Source: DASRHY01 sp035650275 (GTDB taxonomy: Bacteria; Actinomycetota; Actinomycetes; Propionibacteriales; Kribbellaceae). From it: a DNA stretch of 64,000 nt. This document shows positions 19,433-27,942 of the stretch, piece after piece. The notes under the pieces were generated by a model, which worked only from the letters and a program-made list of their open reading frames with translations, was not told the DNA's origin and made no database searches. Position 1 is the stretch's first letter; the number at the start of each line of letters is the position of its first letter. The stretch is taken from positions 1-64,000 of the forward strand of contig DASRHY010000228.1 in the NCBI GenBank assembly GCA_035650275.1, in the 5' to 3' direction. A program made the translations under genes and the position numbers.

Positions 19433-20343
19433 TGGTCCGGCCGATGGTCCGGCCGCTGGCCCGGCAAGGTTCCGTGCAGCTCGAGCGTGCAGCACTTCAC
19501 TCCGCCGCCGGCCCGCAGCAGCTCCGACACGTCGATCGAGATCGGCTCGAAGCCGGCGTCCCGCAGCTCGGCGGTCAGCGCGGTCGCCCCGGCCGGCATC
19601 AGTACGTGGCGCCCGTCGGACAGCGCGTTCAGGCCGAACGCGTCGGCGTCGGAGTCGGTGGCCACGATCGCGGCCGGGAACAGCTCGCGCAGGATCGCCC
19701 GGCTGCCCGGCGTGAACGCGGGCGGGTAGTACATCACCGTCTCGTCGTCCAGCACCGCGAGCGCGGTGTCCAGGTGGTAGTACCGGTCGTCGACCAGGGT
19801 CAGGCCGATCACCGGCCGGCCGAAGAACTGCTCGCTCTCCACGTGTGCCCGGCGGTCGGTACGGAACCCGTTGCCCGCCAGCAACCAGTGGCCCGCGGTG
19901 AGGAAATCGCCTTCGCCCTCGTTGGCGGTGCTCGCCTGCCGCACGTCGAAGCCACGGGCCGCGAACCAGTCCAGGTATGCCGTCGACTCCGCGTCGCGCT
20001 CGGCGTGCCGGAACCGGGCGACCATCGCACGACCGCTCCAGACGGTGGCGCCGTTCGCGGCGAACACCATGTCCGGCAGCCCGGGCGCCGGCGGCAGCAG
20101 CTCAACGGTGTGGCCCAGCTCCACCAGCTGGTCGTGCACCCGTTGCCACTGCACCATCGCGACCGGCTGGTCGACGGGCTTCGCGGGGTTCATCCACGGG
20201 TTGATCGAGTAGGTGACGTCGAAGTACGTCGGCGGGCACATCAGGTAGCGGCGGACGGTGCTCCGCCGGGTCCCTGTGTCGTACGGCGATGTGGCCGGCG
20301 CGGTGACTGTGGTCGAGGCACCGGCCTCCGAGATGAGATCCAT
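19429..20343 (-). CDS. Arginine deiminase superfamily enzyme (dimethylargininase/amidinotransferase-like)
   Basis: A guanidine-modifying pentein-fold enzyme of 304 aa. It shows RRYLMCPPTYFDV, MVFAANGATV (substrate Asp/Asn region), YHLDTALAVL (catalytic His) and the C-terminal GGGVKCCTLELH with the nucleophilic cysteine. Closest by eye are dimethylarginine dimethylaminohydrolase-like proteins, which release citrulline or cleave a related substrate. The ATG at 20343 is used, though the conserved part starts about 30 residues later. It heads the run of overlapping genes through the AsnRS-like ligase. It might supply ornithine/citrulline-type building blocks or tailor a guanidine; both are guesses. 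Confidence 0.8.
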   Translation of the reverse strand: MDLISEAGASTTVTAPATSPYDTGTRRSTVRRYLMCPPTYFDVTYSINPWMNPAKPVDQPVAMVQWQRVHDQLVELGHTVELLPPAPGLPDMVFAANGATVWSGRAMVARFRHAERDAESTAYLDWFAARGFDVRQASTANEGEGDFLTAGHWLLAGNGFRTDRRAHVESEQFFGRPVIGLTLVDDRYYHLDTALAVLDDETVMYYPPAFTPGSRAILRELFPAAIVATDSDADAFGLNALSDGRHVLMPAGATALTAELRDAGFEPISIDVSELLRAGGGVKCCTLELHGTLPGQRPDHRPDH

Positions 20344-20372
20344 GCCGACAAGAGCGCGCACGGGGCCCGGTT

Positions 20373-20378
20373 AGATAC
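20373..20378 (-). promoter_or_regulatory. GTATCT near-match in the divergent promoter region
   Basis: Minus-strand AGGTATCTAAC lies 30 bases before the ATG at 20343, a one-base variant of the cluster hexamer. The 139-bp divergent region also has plus-strand TCGACA (20394-20399 region) about 17 bases before GTGTAT, a possible promoter for the gene at 20483. Confidence 0.2.
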
Positions 20379-20482
20379 CTGGCTCGACAACTGGCGCCTC
20401 CGGTGTATTTCCGGCAGCGGTTCCCGGCCTCTGTCCGGGCAGGAGCGCCCTGACGTCGTCCGCCCACCGGAGGTCTCAGCAC

Positions 20483-21880
20483 ATGAACCGAGACGAGCTC
20501 ACCGCCCTCTACCTGGACGAGATCAAGCGCCGCGGCATCTCGGCCGCCGAGCTGGTCAGCACCCAGCCGGAGTCGGTCGGTCTGCAGTCCTTCTACGGAG
20601 GCAGGTACCTGGCCCGTCCGCTGTTCCTCGGGTACGACGAGTGCGAGCAGCTGGCGAACGACATCCTGACCATGCACGCCGCGCTGATCAGCCTGCCCGA
20701 CAAGCTGTACGCCGGCGACCTGGCCGCGTTCGCGCGTTCGGTCGGCATGGACGACGTCCAGGTCTCGGCCGTGATGCGCAGCCGCGGTATGACAGTCACC
20801 AAGCAGAGTCGCGCCGACCTGTACATGGACGAGACCGGCTTCAAGCTGCTCGAGTTCAACATGGGCAGCGCGCTCGGCGGTATCGACCAGTCCGACATGG
20901 CCCGGGCGCTGCTGGACCAGCCGGTGCTGGCCGAGTTCGCACAGACGCACCGGCTCGGCTATGTGGACACGATGCGCGAGCAGGTCAACAACATGTTCGT
21001 GGAGAGCGGGTTCGAGCGCGGATCCCGACCGGTCCTGGCGACCGTCGACTGGCCGAGCAGCTACGAGACCCTCGAGCCGTACATGCGGCACTTCGCGACC
21101 CGCCTGCACGATATGGGCATCGACGCCCACGTCGGTCACATCGGACAGCTCGAGGTCCGTGACGGCGGCGTCTGGCTCGGCGATGTGAAGGTCGACATGA
21201 TCCAGCGGCTGTTCATGCTCGAGGATCTGCTCGAGTACCCGGACGCGTCGGCGCTGATGGACCCGATCCTGGACGCCGCCGCCCGCGGCGACGTGAAGAT
21301 CTTCACCCCGCTCGACTCGGAGATGTTCGCCAGCAAGGGCGCGCTCGCGATGCTGTCGGACGAGGAGAACCGCAAGCACTTCGACCAGCAGACGCTGGCA
21401 AGCCTGGACCGGCTGCTGCCGTGGACCCGGATGGTGCGTTCCGAGCCGGTGACGCTGGAGGACGGCAGCCGGGTCGAGCTGCTCGACTACGTGCTCGGCC
21501 ACCGCGACGACCTGGTGCTCAAGCCGACCTCACGGCACAGCGGTGAGGGCGTGCTGCTGGGCTGGCGCGAGGACACCAGTGCCGAGCTGTGGGAGGAGCG
21601 GGTCCGCGACGCGCTCGACGGTCCCTGGGTCATCCAGCGCCGGATCCGGCCGGTGCCGGAGCTGTTCCCGATGCCGGACGGCGACCCGGTGCCGTGGGTC
21701 GTGAACTGGGGCGTCTTCACCATGGTGAACGGCTTCGGCGGCGTCTTCGCCCGGGCCGCGACGGTCGAGTCCAACCTCGAGGTGATCCGGCTGTTCGCCG
21801 GCGCGTCGGTCGGCTGCTGCCTGCACGTCCTCCCGCCGGACTCCGACGTCGAGCCGGGCACCGCCCTCCCCGTCACCTGA
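20483..21880 (+). CDS. Circularly permuted ATP-grasp / glutathionylspermidine-synthase-like protein
   Basis: A 465-aa protein whose order of motifs fits the circularly permuted ATP-grasp type 2 family. LLEFNMGSALGGIDQS (metal/ATP-binding, normally C-terminal) lies near residue 125 and the phosphate-binding DLVLKPTSRHSGEGVLLG near 345. Members ligate amino acids or amines through acyl phosphates. It is transcribed divergently from the arginine-deiminase-like gene and ends at an unusually elaborate inverted repeat. The substrate is unknown. It is the third ATP-grasp protein in the cluster and of a different type from the other two. Confidence 0.78.
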   Translation: MNRDELTALYLDEIKRRGISAAELVSTQPESVGLQSFYGGRYLARPLFLGYDECEQLANDILTMHAALISLPDKLYAGDLAAFARSVGMDDVQVSAVMRSRGMTVTKQSRADLYMDETGFKLLEFNMGSALGGIDQSDMARALLDQPVLAEFAQTHRLGYVDTMREQVNNMFVESGFERGSRPVLATVDWPSSYETLEPYMRHFATRLHDMGIDAHVGHIGQLEVRDGGVWLGDVKVDMIQRLFMLEDLLEYPDASALMDPILDAAARGDVKIFTPLDSEMFASKGALAMLSDEENRKHFDQQTLASLDRLLPWTRMVRSEPVTLEDGSRVELLDYVLGHRDDLVLKPTSRHSGEGVLLGWREDTSAELWEERVRDALDGPWVIQRRIRPVPELFPMPDGDPVPWVVNWGVFTMVNGFGGVFARAATVESNLEVIRLFAGASVGCCLHVLPPDSDVEPGTALPVT

Positions 21881-21969
21881 ACTGACGATTGGACCCAAGT
21901 TTCAGGCCCCGCAGCCGTCCGGCTGCGGGGCCTGAGCCTGTGGCCTGAAACTTGGGTCCAATCGTCAGT
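21881..21969. terminator. Nested inverted repeat between convergent genes
   Basis: A 28-bp perfect inverted repeat (21881-21908 with 21942-21969) encloses a second 15-bp perfect hairpin with GTCC loop (21902-21916 with 21921-21935). The two stems share TCAGGCC, so they exclude each other at the base. The position between the stops of the plus ATP-grasp gene (21880) and the minus MFS gene (21996) suits a two-way terminator. Confidence 0.75.
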
Positions 21970-21995
21970 ACGACGAGTGGGCCCGAGTGGGCCGG

Positions 21996-23279
21996 CTAGG
22001 TGGCGGGTTCGGGGGCGGGGCTGGCGGGTTCGGTGGCGGCTTCCTGCGGCTGCTCGTCGGGGCGGCGCATACCGATCCTGGCGCACACCGCGGACAGGAC
22101 CGCGACCCCGGCCGCGAGGACCCAGAAGCTGTCGCCGATCTTGTCCCAGACCCAGACGCCGACCGCCGGGCCGACCGCGTTGCCGAGACCGAAGACGCCG
22201 AGCATGGCACCGGAGTACCGGCCGCGCAGATGCGGCGGCGCGACCATGCCCGGATAGGCGAACGTGGTCGGAGCGCCGATGATCTCCGACGCGGTCCAGA
22301 TCAGGGTGCCGATGATCAGCAGCGCCGGGATCAGCGCGATCGCGTAGACGCCGTAGCCGACGGCGACGAGGCCGAAGCCGGCGATCGCGGTCAGTCGCAG
22401 CGGCCAGGTCTGCACGTACTTGGTCGCCGGAACCTCGCAGGCCGCGACCACGATCGCGTTCATCGAGACCACCGCGCTGTACCACCACAGGTCGATGCCG
22501 TCGTCAACGATCGCCAGCGGCAGCACCGCGATGTACTGGCAGTAGACGATCGTCACCAGGAACACGGCCGCCAGGTAGAACAGGTACCGGGTGTCGGCCA
22601 GCACGGCGCGGTAGCCGTGCTTCGGCTCCTCGGCGGCCTTGTCGGCGGCCTCGGCCTCAGCGGACTTGCCGGGCAGGAACTTCCAGGCGATCGCGCTGTA
22701 CAGCACGGCCGCCGCGGCCTCGGCCCAGAACAGCAGGCTGTACGACACCCGGATCAGCGCGACGCCGACGATCGGAGTGGCCGCGGTACCCAGGTTGATC
22801 GCGAGCCGGTACATCGCCATCGTCATCACGAGCTGGCCCGACTTGGTGATCTCGGCCAGCATTGCCTGCGCGGCCGGCCGGTTCAGCATGCCCACGGTGC
22901 TGACCAGGAGCACGGCGAGCAGGATCAGCACGTAGACGTCGATGTACAGGATCGACACGATCAGCACGGCGGAGCCGAGCATGCTGATCAACGTCGCCGC
23001 CCGCGGACTCAGCCGGTCGCTCAGCCAGCCGCCGGCGAACGATCCCAGTACCGAGCCGAGACCGTACACACCGAGGGCGAGGCCGGCCTGACCGACCGAG
23101 AACCCGCGATAGGTCATGAACAGCACCATGAAGATCTGCAGGAAGGCGCCAAGCCGGTTGACGAAGACACCGAACAGCAGCGCCTTCGCCGTCACCGACG
23201 TTTGTCGCCAGGTGGCGATCGCGCCCAGCGCGCCGCCCTTCTCTTTCGCGGTCGTGTCGGGTTCGACGTCTTCGCTCAT
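21996..23279 (-). CDS. Major facilitator superfamily transporter
   Basis: A 427-aa MFS protein with 12 predicted helices in two halves joined by a charged loop (FLPGKSAEAEAADKAAEEPKHG, read in parts). The motif A-like segment GSFAGGWLSDRLSPR follows helix 2. The ATG of MSEDVEP has GGAG upstream. It diverges from the P450 gene. In this setting it is most likely the drug-H+ antiporter-type exporter for the product, giving self-resistance; substrate specificity is inferred from location only. Confidence 0.87.
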   Translation of the reverse strand: MSEDVEPDTTAKEKGGALGAIATWRQTSVTAKALLFGVFVNRLGAFLQIFMVLFMTYRGFSVGQAGLALGVYGLGSVLGSFAGGWLSDRLSPRAATLISMLGSAVLIVSILYIDVYVLILLAVLLVSTVGMLNRPAAQAMLAEITKSGQLVMTMAMYRLAINLGTAATPIVGVALIRVSYSLLFWAEAAAAVLYSAIAWKFLPGKSAEAEAADKAAEEPKHGYRAVLADTRYLFYLAAVFLVTIVYCQYIAVLPLAIVDDGIDLWWYSAVVSMNAIVVAACEVPATKYVQTWPLRLTAIAGFGLVAVGYGVYAIALIPALLIIGTLIWTASEIIGAPTTFAYPGMVAPPHLRGRYSGAMLGVFGLGNAVGPAVGVWVWDKIGDSFWVLAAGVAVLSAVCARIGMRRPDEQPQEAATEPASPAPEPAT

Positions 23280-23384
23280 GAGGTACTCCACCCTTGGTCC
23301 GGGCCGGCGGCTGTCGACATTTGGTCCCGCACGCTACCGCGCCGAAAGCATTCTCGACAGGCCTAGACCCCAAGAAAAAAAGGC

Positions 23385-23390
23385 GTATCA
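23385..23390 (+). promoter_or_regulatory. GTATCAG motif upstream of the P450 gene
   Basis: Plus-strand AGGCGTATCAGAGC follows an A-tract of seven, in the 209-bp divergent region between the MFS and P450 genes, about 100 bases before the P450 start. It is a candidate -10 element shared with other cluster operons. Confidence 0.3.
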
Positions 23391-23488
23391 GAGCACCGTC
23401 CCCGATGCCTCATACAGGTGTCGGCGACGCGTAGCGGAGCGCACGTGCGCCCCTGTCGACGTGCCATGAGACAGGAGGATGGGACCCT

Positions 23489-24736
23489 ATGACGACCGAG
23501 ATGACGGAGACCCTCGAGCGGGTGCCGGACGACTTCATGCAGAGGCCGTACGAGATCCTCGAGCGCTTCCGCAACGCCGGCCCGGTGCACCATGTGGTGT
23601 TCCCGCACGGCGCCGACGTATGGCTGGTGACGCGGTACGACGACGTCCGCGCGCTGCTGCAGGACCCGCGGGTGAGCAAGGACGGCCGGCGGATGAACGA
23701 GATGTTCGCCCGGCACACCGGCACGTACGTCGAGGACGAGAAGCCCGACGTCGGCTTCGACGACGAGCTGTCGCAGCACATGCTGAACAGCGACCCGCCC
23801 CGGCACACCCGGCTGCGATCGCTGGTCAGCAAGGCGTTCACGCTGCGCCGGATGGAAGCGTTCCGGCCGCGGATCAACCAGCTCGTCGACGAGATGCTGG
23901 ACGCGATCGCCGACCGGGACGACGTCGACCTGGTCTCCGAGTACGCCCAGCCGCTGCCGATCGTGATCATCTGCGACGTGCTCGGCATCCCGTTCAGCGA
24001 CCGCGAGCAGTTCCAGGAGTGGGCCGTCCAGCTGGTCGGTGCCGGGCACCCGCCGGAGGTCGTCGAGGAGGCGTCGAACAACGTCATCGAGTACGGCCGG
24101 AAGGTGATCGCGGAGAAGCGCGTGCACCCCGGTGACGACATGGTCAGCGCGCTGGTCGCGGGCGCCGAGGGCGGCGACCGGCTCACCGACGACGAGCTCG
24201 TCGCGATGATCTTCCTGTTCACCGTCGCCGGCCACATCACCTCGCAGCACACGCTGTCCAACGGCATCCTCAGCCTGCTCACGCACCCCGACCAGCTGGC
24301 CAGGCTGCGCACGGATCTGACGATCATGCCGCAGGCGATCGACGAGCTGATGAGATACGACGGCGGCGTCGGCGTCGCGACGTTCCGGTTCACCTCAGAG
24401 GAGATGACGGTCGCCGACACGGTGATCGAGGAGAACCAGATCCTCGCGCTGTCGATCCTGTCCGCGCACCGTGACGACCGGCGGTTCCCGGACGCGAACA
24501 AGCTCGACCTGGACCGCCGCCCGAACGGCGTGCTCGGCTTCGGGCACGGCCCGCACTTCTGCATCGGCCAGCCGCTGGCGAAGATCCAGACCGATGTGGC
24601 GCTGACCCAGCTGCTGACCCGGTTCCCGGACCTGCGGATGACCGCCGACCCGTCCACCTTCGGCTGGGAGAACAGCACACTGCTGCGCGGCCTGCTCAAG
24701 CTGCCGGCCGCCACCACGCCGCTGAACAGGTCCTGA
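23489..24736 (+). CDS. Cytochrome P450 monooxygenase
   Basis: A soluble bacterial class I P450 of 415 aa. The haem-binding loop FGHGPHFCIG places the thiolate ligand at Cys358. The K-helix ExxR is ELMR in IDELMRYDG. The I-helix reads FTVAGHITSQHTL, with Ser-Gln where most have Thr-Thr, so proton delivery may be altered. AGGAGG lies 10 bases before the ATG. No ferredoxin gene is adjacent. It probably hydroxylates or oxidises the peptide-like intermediate. It converges with the solute-binding protein gene. Confidence 0.92.
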   Translation: MTTEMTETLERVPDDFMQRPYEILERFRNAGPVHHVVFPHGADVWLVTRYDDVRALLQDPRVSKDGRRMNEMFARHTGTYVEDEKPDVGFDDELSQHMLNSDPPRHTRLRSLVSKAFTLRRMEAFRPRINQLVDEMLDAIADRDDVDLVSEYAQPLPIVIICDVLGIPFSDREQFQEWAVQLVGAGHPPEVVEEASNNVIEYGRKVIAEKRVHPGDDMVSALVAGAEGGDRLTDDELVAMIFLFTVAGHITSQHTLSNGILSLLTHPDQLARLRTDLTIMPQAIDELMRYDGGVGVATFRFTSEEMTVADTVIEENQILALSILSAHRDDRRFPDANKLDLDRRPNGVLGFGHGPHFCIGQPLAKIQTDVALTQLLTRFPDLRMTADPSTFGWENSTLLRGLLKLPAATTPLNRS

Positions 24737-24751
24737 CCCGTCACGACCCGA

Positions 24752-24781
24752 GCGCCGCCGCACCGGAAGCTGCGGCGGCGC
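24752..24781. terminator. GC-rich hairpin between P450 and solute-binding protein genes
   Basis: An 11-bp perfect stem, GCGCCGCCGCA/TGCGGCGGCGC, with an 8-base loop, 16 bases after the P450 stop. No U-tract, as is common in actinomycetes. Confidence 0.6.
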
Positions 24782-24842
24782 CCGCGTCGTACCGGACGAG
24801 ATCGGCGCCGGCGACCGGAACGCCCGGCCGCCGGCCCCCGTG

Positions 24843-26645
24843 TCACTCCTCGACGTAGTACCAGTTCTCGGGGTTGATCAGACCGTACGGGTTGACCGGC
24901 TCGACGCCGCGCAGGTTCCTCGCGACCTCGAACATCCGGTTCGGGAAGCCCGGCGACCAGATCACCGGTACCTGCTCGGCGAGGTAGTCCTGGTACTCGT
25001 ACATCGCCTCGACGTCGTCAGTGCGCACGGTCCGCTCGATCAGCTCATCGGCCTTCGGGTCGCTGTAGTCGCCGAAGTTGCTGCCGCCGCCGGTGCGGAA
25101 CAGCATCTCGCCGGTCAGGTGGCCGTAGAAGGACCAGCCGCCGTTCCAGCTGTTGATCTCCCAGAGCCGCTTCTTCGGCCCCGGACTGTGGTCCTCGGCA
25201 ACCATCACCGACCCGTACACCGGCTCCAGCTTCAGCTCGATGCCGGCCTTGGCCGCGTCCTCGCGGTACATCTCCAGCAGCCGCTCGAGTGCGGCCTTGC
25301 CCTCGACGTACCGGATCGTGAAGCTGAGCCGGTCGCCGATCTCGACGCCCTCGCCGGAGCAGCCGGGAACGGTGCCCGGCTGCATGCAGCCGCCGGGGGT
25401 GGTGCTGACATCCCAGCCGTGCGCCTCGAGCAGCGTGCGGGCACCCTCGATGTCGAACCGCATCGGGTCGCTCAGCTGCTTCGGCGACACGTACGGGTTG
25501 TCCGGCGACACCGGCACCGGGCCGTTCATCCGGTACGCGTTGCCGTGGAAGATCTCGCGGATCGCCCGGTCCTGGTCCAGGCACATCTGCAGTGCCTGCC
25601 GGACGTACGCGTGCGCGTAGATCTTCGCGGCAGTCGAGTCGTTGTCGAAGTTGAACGGCATGTACCGGGCCACGAACACGTCCTGCGGCACCAGCCGGTA
25701 GCTGTCGGCCAGCGGGTCGTCGCCGTCGTCGGTGAGCCCCATGCCGAACGGCAGGTAGCCGATCTGGATGCCGTCCGGCGCGTCCGGCCCGGCCTTGAGC
25801 CGCTCGTACATCTGCTCGTCGGTGTCGTTCTGCACCTGGCGGAACTCGTTCAGGTGCGGCTTGTTCGGGCCCGAGTAGTTCTCGTTCGGCACGAACGTCA
25901 CCATGCCGTCGGTGGCGTAGCTCTGCAGCCGCCACGGCCCGCTGACCACGCTCCACACCGGGCTGTCGGCCCAGCCGCCGCGGAAGTCGTTGCTCTCCTG
26001 GGTGAAGGTGCCGTTCTGCGCCACCAGGTAGTCGTAGACGGCCGGGATGTCGGCGACGTCGTACGATGCCCGCGCCTGGCCGGCGTCGGTCCGGTCCCAC
26101 GCCTTCGGCATCGGAGTGATCAGGGACAGCTGGTTCATCTCCACCCAGGTCCTCGAGTAGACCGAGTCGAAGACGAACCGGACCTTGTCCTCGGCAACCT
26201 TCTCGTACGACGTGAGGTTGTCCGGGAAGTAGCCGGGAACGTAGTAGCCGAGCCGGTCACCCTTGACCGCCATCATGTTCACCCAGAACATCACGTTATC
26301 GGCGCAGATCGGCTCGCCGTTGGACCACTGCCACGGCTTCAGCGTCACCGTGACGGTGCGGCCGTCGTCGTCCCACTCCGGGGGATAGGCCAGGCTCAGG
26401 TTCTCGTCCACCTCGGGGCGGCCGTCCTTGCCGAGCCAGTACAGCGGCCGGTACATCAGGATCTGGAACTCGTACAGGTTCCGGATGCCGATCCGCTCCG
26501 GCGGCGTGAACGGGAAGATGGTCGCGGGCGGGAAGCCGGGGTTGCACGCCCACGTGACGGTGCCGCCCTCGACCGGACGGCCTCCGTCCTCGGCCGGCTG
26601 CTCGGAGTGCTGGTCGGTCAACGCAGTGGACATCGCAGTGGACAT
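24843..26645 (-). CDS. SBP_bac_5-family peptide-binding protein lacking a signal peptide
   Basis: A 600-aa homologue of extracellular oligopeptide-binding proteins of ABC importers (family 5). It shows NLYEFQILMYRPLYW, VTVTLKPWQWSNGEPICADNV (read in parts) and a C-terminal half beginning near the ARYMPFNFDN stretch. The N-terminus is MSTAMSTALTDQHSEQPAEDG: acidic, with no hydrophobic core, no twin arginine and no lipobox cysteine, so the protein appears cytosolic. No ABC permease or ATPase gene is nearby. The ATG at 26645 is set by GAGAGG. It ends the hydrazine-type operon. It could bind or shuttle the peptide-like product or serve as an enzyme scaffold. Confidence 0.85.
   Translation of the reverse strand: MSTAMSTALTDQHSEQPAEDGGRPVEGGTVTWACNPGFPPATIFPFTPPERIGIRNLYEFQILMYRPLYWLGKDGRPEVDENLSLAYPPEWDDDGRTVTVTLKPWQWSNGEPICADNVMFWVNMMAVKGDRLGYYVPGYFPDNLTSYEKVAEDKVRFVFDSVYSRTWVEMNQLSLITPMPKAWDRTDAGQARASYDVADIPAVYDYLVAQNGTFTQESNDFRGGWADSPVWSVVSGPWRLQSYATDGMVTFVPNENYSGPNKPHLNEFRQVQNDTDEQMYERLKAGPDAPDGIQIGYLPFGMGLTDDGDDPLADSYRLVPQDVFVARYMPFNFDNDSTAAKIYAHAYVRQALQMCLDQDRAIREIFHGNAYRMNGPVPVSPDNPYVSPKQLSDPMRFDIEGARTLLEAHGWDVSTTPGGCMQPGTVPGCSGEGVEIGDRLSFTIRYVEGKAALERLLEMYREDAAKAGIELKLEPVYGSVMVAEDHSPGPKKRLWEINSWNGGWSFYGHLTGEMLFRTGGGSNFGDYSDPKADELIERTVRTDDVEAMYEYQDYLAEQVPVIWSPGFPNRMFEVARNLRGVEPVNPYGLINPENWYYVEE
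26622..26645 (-). repeat. 12-bp tandem duplication at the start codon
   Basis: ATGTCCACTGCG occurs twice in a row, giving MSTAMSTA. Either ATG could start translation; the first is better spaced from GAGAGG. Confidence 0.85.
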
Positions 26646-26676
26646 CACGGTCACCTCTCGTCGGGTTTCAGCTCGG

Positions 26677-27936
26677 TCATGCCGGCGCCGGTTCGGCCAG
26701 GCGTACGTCGATCCGCCCGGCGAACTCGTACGCCGTCGCGATCGCCTCGTCGAACGTCGAGCCGCTGGTGCAGAGGAAGCCGAGGATGTTGTTGCCGTCC
26801 GGCGGGCGCCGGACCACGTCGCCCGGCTTCGCGGTGATCTTGAGGAAGAACACCCGGTCGGACTCGGCCACCGACGGCGGCACGCTGATCTGTTCGATCC
26901 GGCCGGGGCCGCCGATCAGGCAGGTACCGGCCAGGTGCACGCCGGTCGGCCGGTAGTGGTGCACGCCCTGCGGTTTCACCCCCGCGGCGACCGCCATCGT
27001 GGCCCGGATCGGGCAGTAGCCGGCACTCAGCCGGGCGAAGTAGTCGAGCCCGCCGCCACCGGGCCGGACCGCGATCTCCAGCATTTGCGGCCGGCCATGG
27101 TGGAACCGGACCTCGGCGTGCATCACGCTGCGCCGCAGGCCCTGTCCGTGCGCCGCAGCGGTGACCACCTCGTGCACGGCGGCGAGCTGGTCGGCGTCGA
27201 GCGCGGTCGGCGCCCGGTGCACGTCGTCGTCGAAGGTGTCGCCCTCGACCGTGATCCGGTCCACGATCGAGCCCAGATAGACCTCGTCGTCCCAGGCCAG
27301 CGCCTCGATCTGCATCTCCTGCCCGTCCAGGAAGGACTCCACCAGCAACCCGTACGGCCCGAGGTCGAGCCCCTCCGGCTCCATCTGGAACCACGACATC
27401 CCCGCCATGCCTTCGAGCGCCTGCGGGAACCGGGTACGCATCTCGTCCGGACCGTTGATCCTGAACACGAAGTTGCTCGCGGCACCCAATGTCGGCTTGA
27501 GGATCACCGGGTAGCCGAACTCGCCGGCGGCGGCCAGCGCGGCGCTGACGTCCGGCACCAGCCTGAACCTGGGCACCGGGGCGCCACCGCGCTGCTGTGC
27601 CTCCCGCATCAGCAGCTTGTTCCGGCTCACCCGGGCGGCCTCGAGCCCGATCCCGGGCAACCCGAGCGCCTCGGCCACCGCGGCGACCGTGAGCACACCG
27701 GACTCGGAGAACGTGAGCACGCCGTCGAACCGCTCCTCGGCGTGCCAGGACCGGGCCACCGCGATGATGTCGTCGATGTGCTTGGACCCGGCGAGCCGGT
27801 ACCGCCCGGCCGCCCAGTAGTCCGGCTCACCCAGTCCGTTCAGGACGAACAGCTCACCGCCGAACTCCTCGATCTGGTAGTACCGGGACTGGTAGTAGCG
27901 GGCGTTCTGCACGGCTTCCAGTGCGAGCAGTTTCAT
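26677..27936 (-). CDS. ATP-grasp ligase, copy 2
   Basis: A 419-aa ATP-grasp protein with the same layout as the one at 9677: an N-terminal Rossmann-like region, SRNKLLMREAQQRGGAPVP, GYPVILKPTLGAASNFV (ATP lysine), LLVESFLDGQEMQIEA, and metal ligands near QMLEIAVRPGGG. The C-terminal lid is LAGTCLIGG onwards. The ATG is 6 bases after the FAD-oxidase stop with GGAG upstream. Placement directly after the presumed hydrazine-making genes suggests that it couples the hydrazine acid, or condenses it with an amino acid. Confidence 0.88.
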   Translation of the reverse strand: MKLLALEAVQNARYYQSRYYQIEEFGGELFVLNGLGEPDYWAAGRYRLAGSKHIDDIIAVARSWHAEERFDGVLTFSESGVLTVAAVAEALGLPGIGLEAARVSRNKLLMREAQQRGGAPVPRFRLVPDVSAALAAAGEFGYPVILKPTLGAASNFVFRINGPDEMRTRFPQALEGMAGMSWFQMEPEGLDLGPYGLLVESFLDGQEMQIEALAWDDEVYLGSIVDRITVEGDTFDDDVHRAPTALDADQLAAVHEVVTAAAHGQGLRRSVMHAEVRFHHGRPQMLEIAVRPGGGGLDYFARLSAGYCPIRATMAVAAGVKPQGVHHYRPTGVHLAGTCLIGGPGRIEQISVPPSVAESDRVFFLKITAKPGDVVRRPPDGNNILGFLCTSGSTFDEAIATAYEFAGRIDVRLAEPAPA

Positions 27937-27942
27937 CGTCAC

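Noticed and set aside
24843..26645. Part of a peptide ABC importer
   Set aside because: No permease or ATPase genes are nearby and there is no secretion signal.
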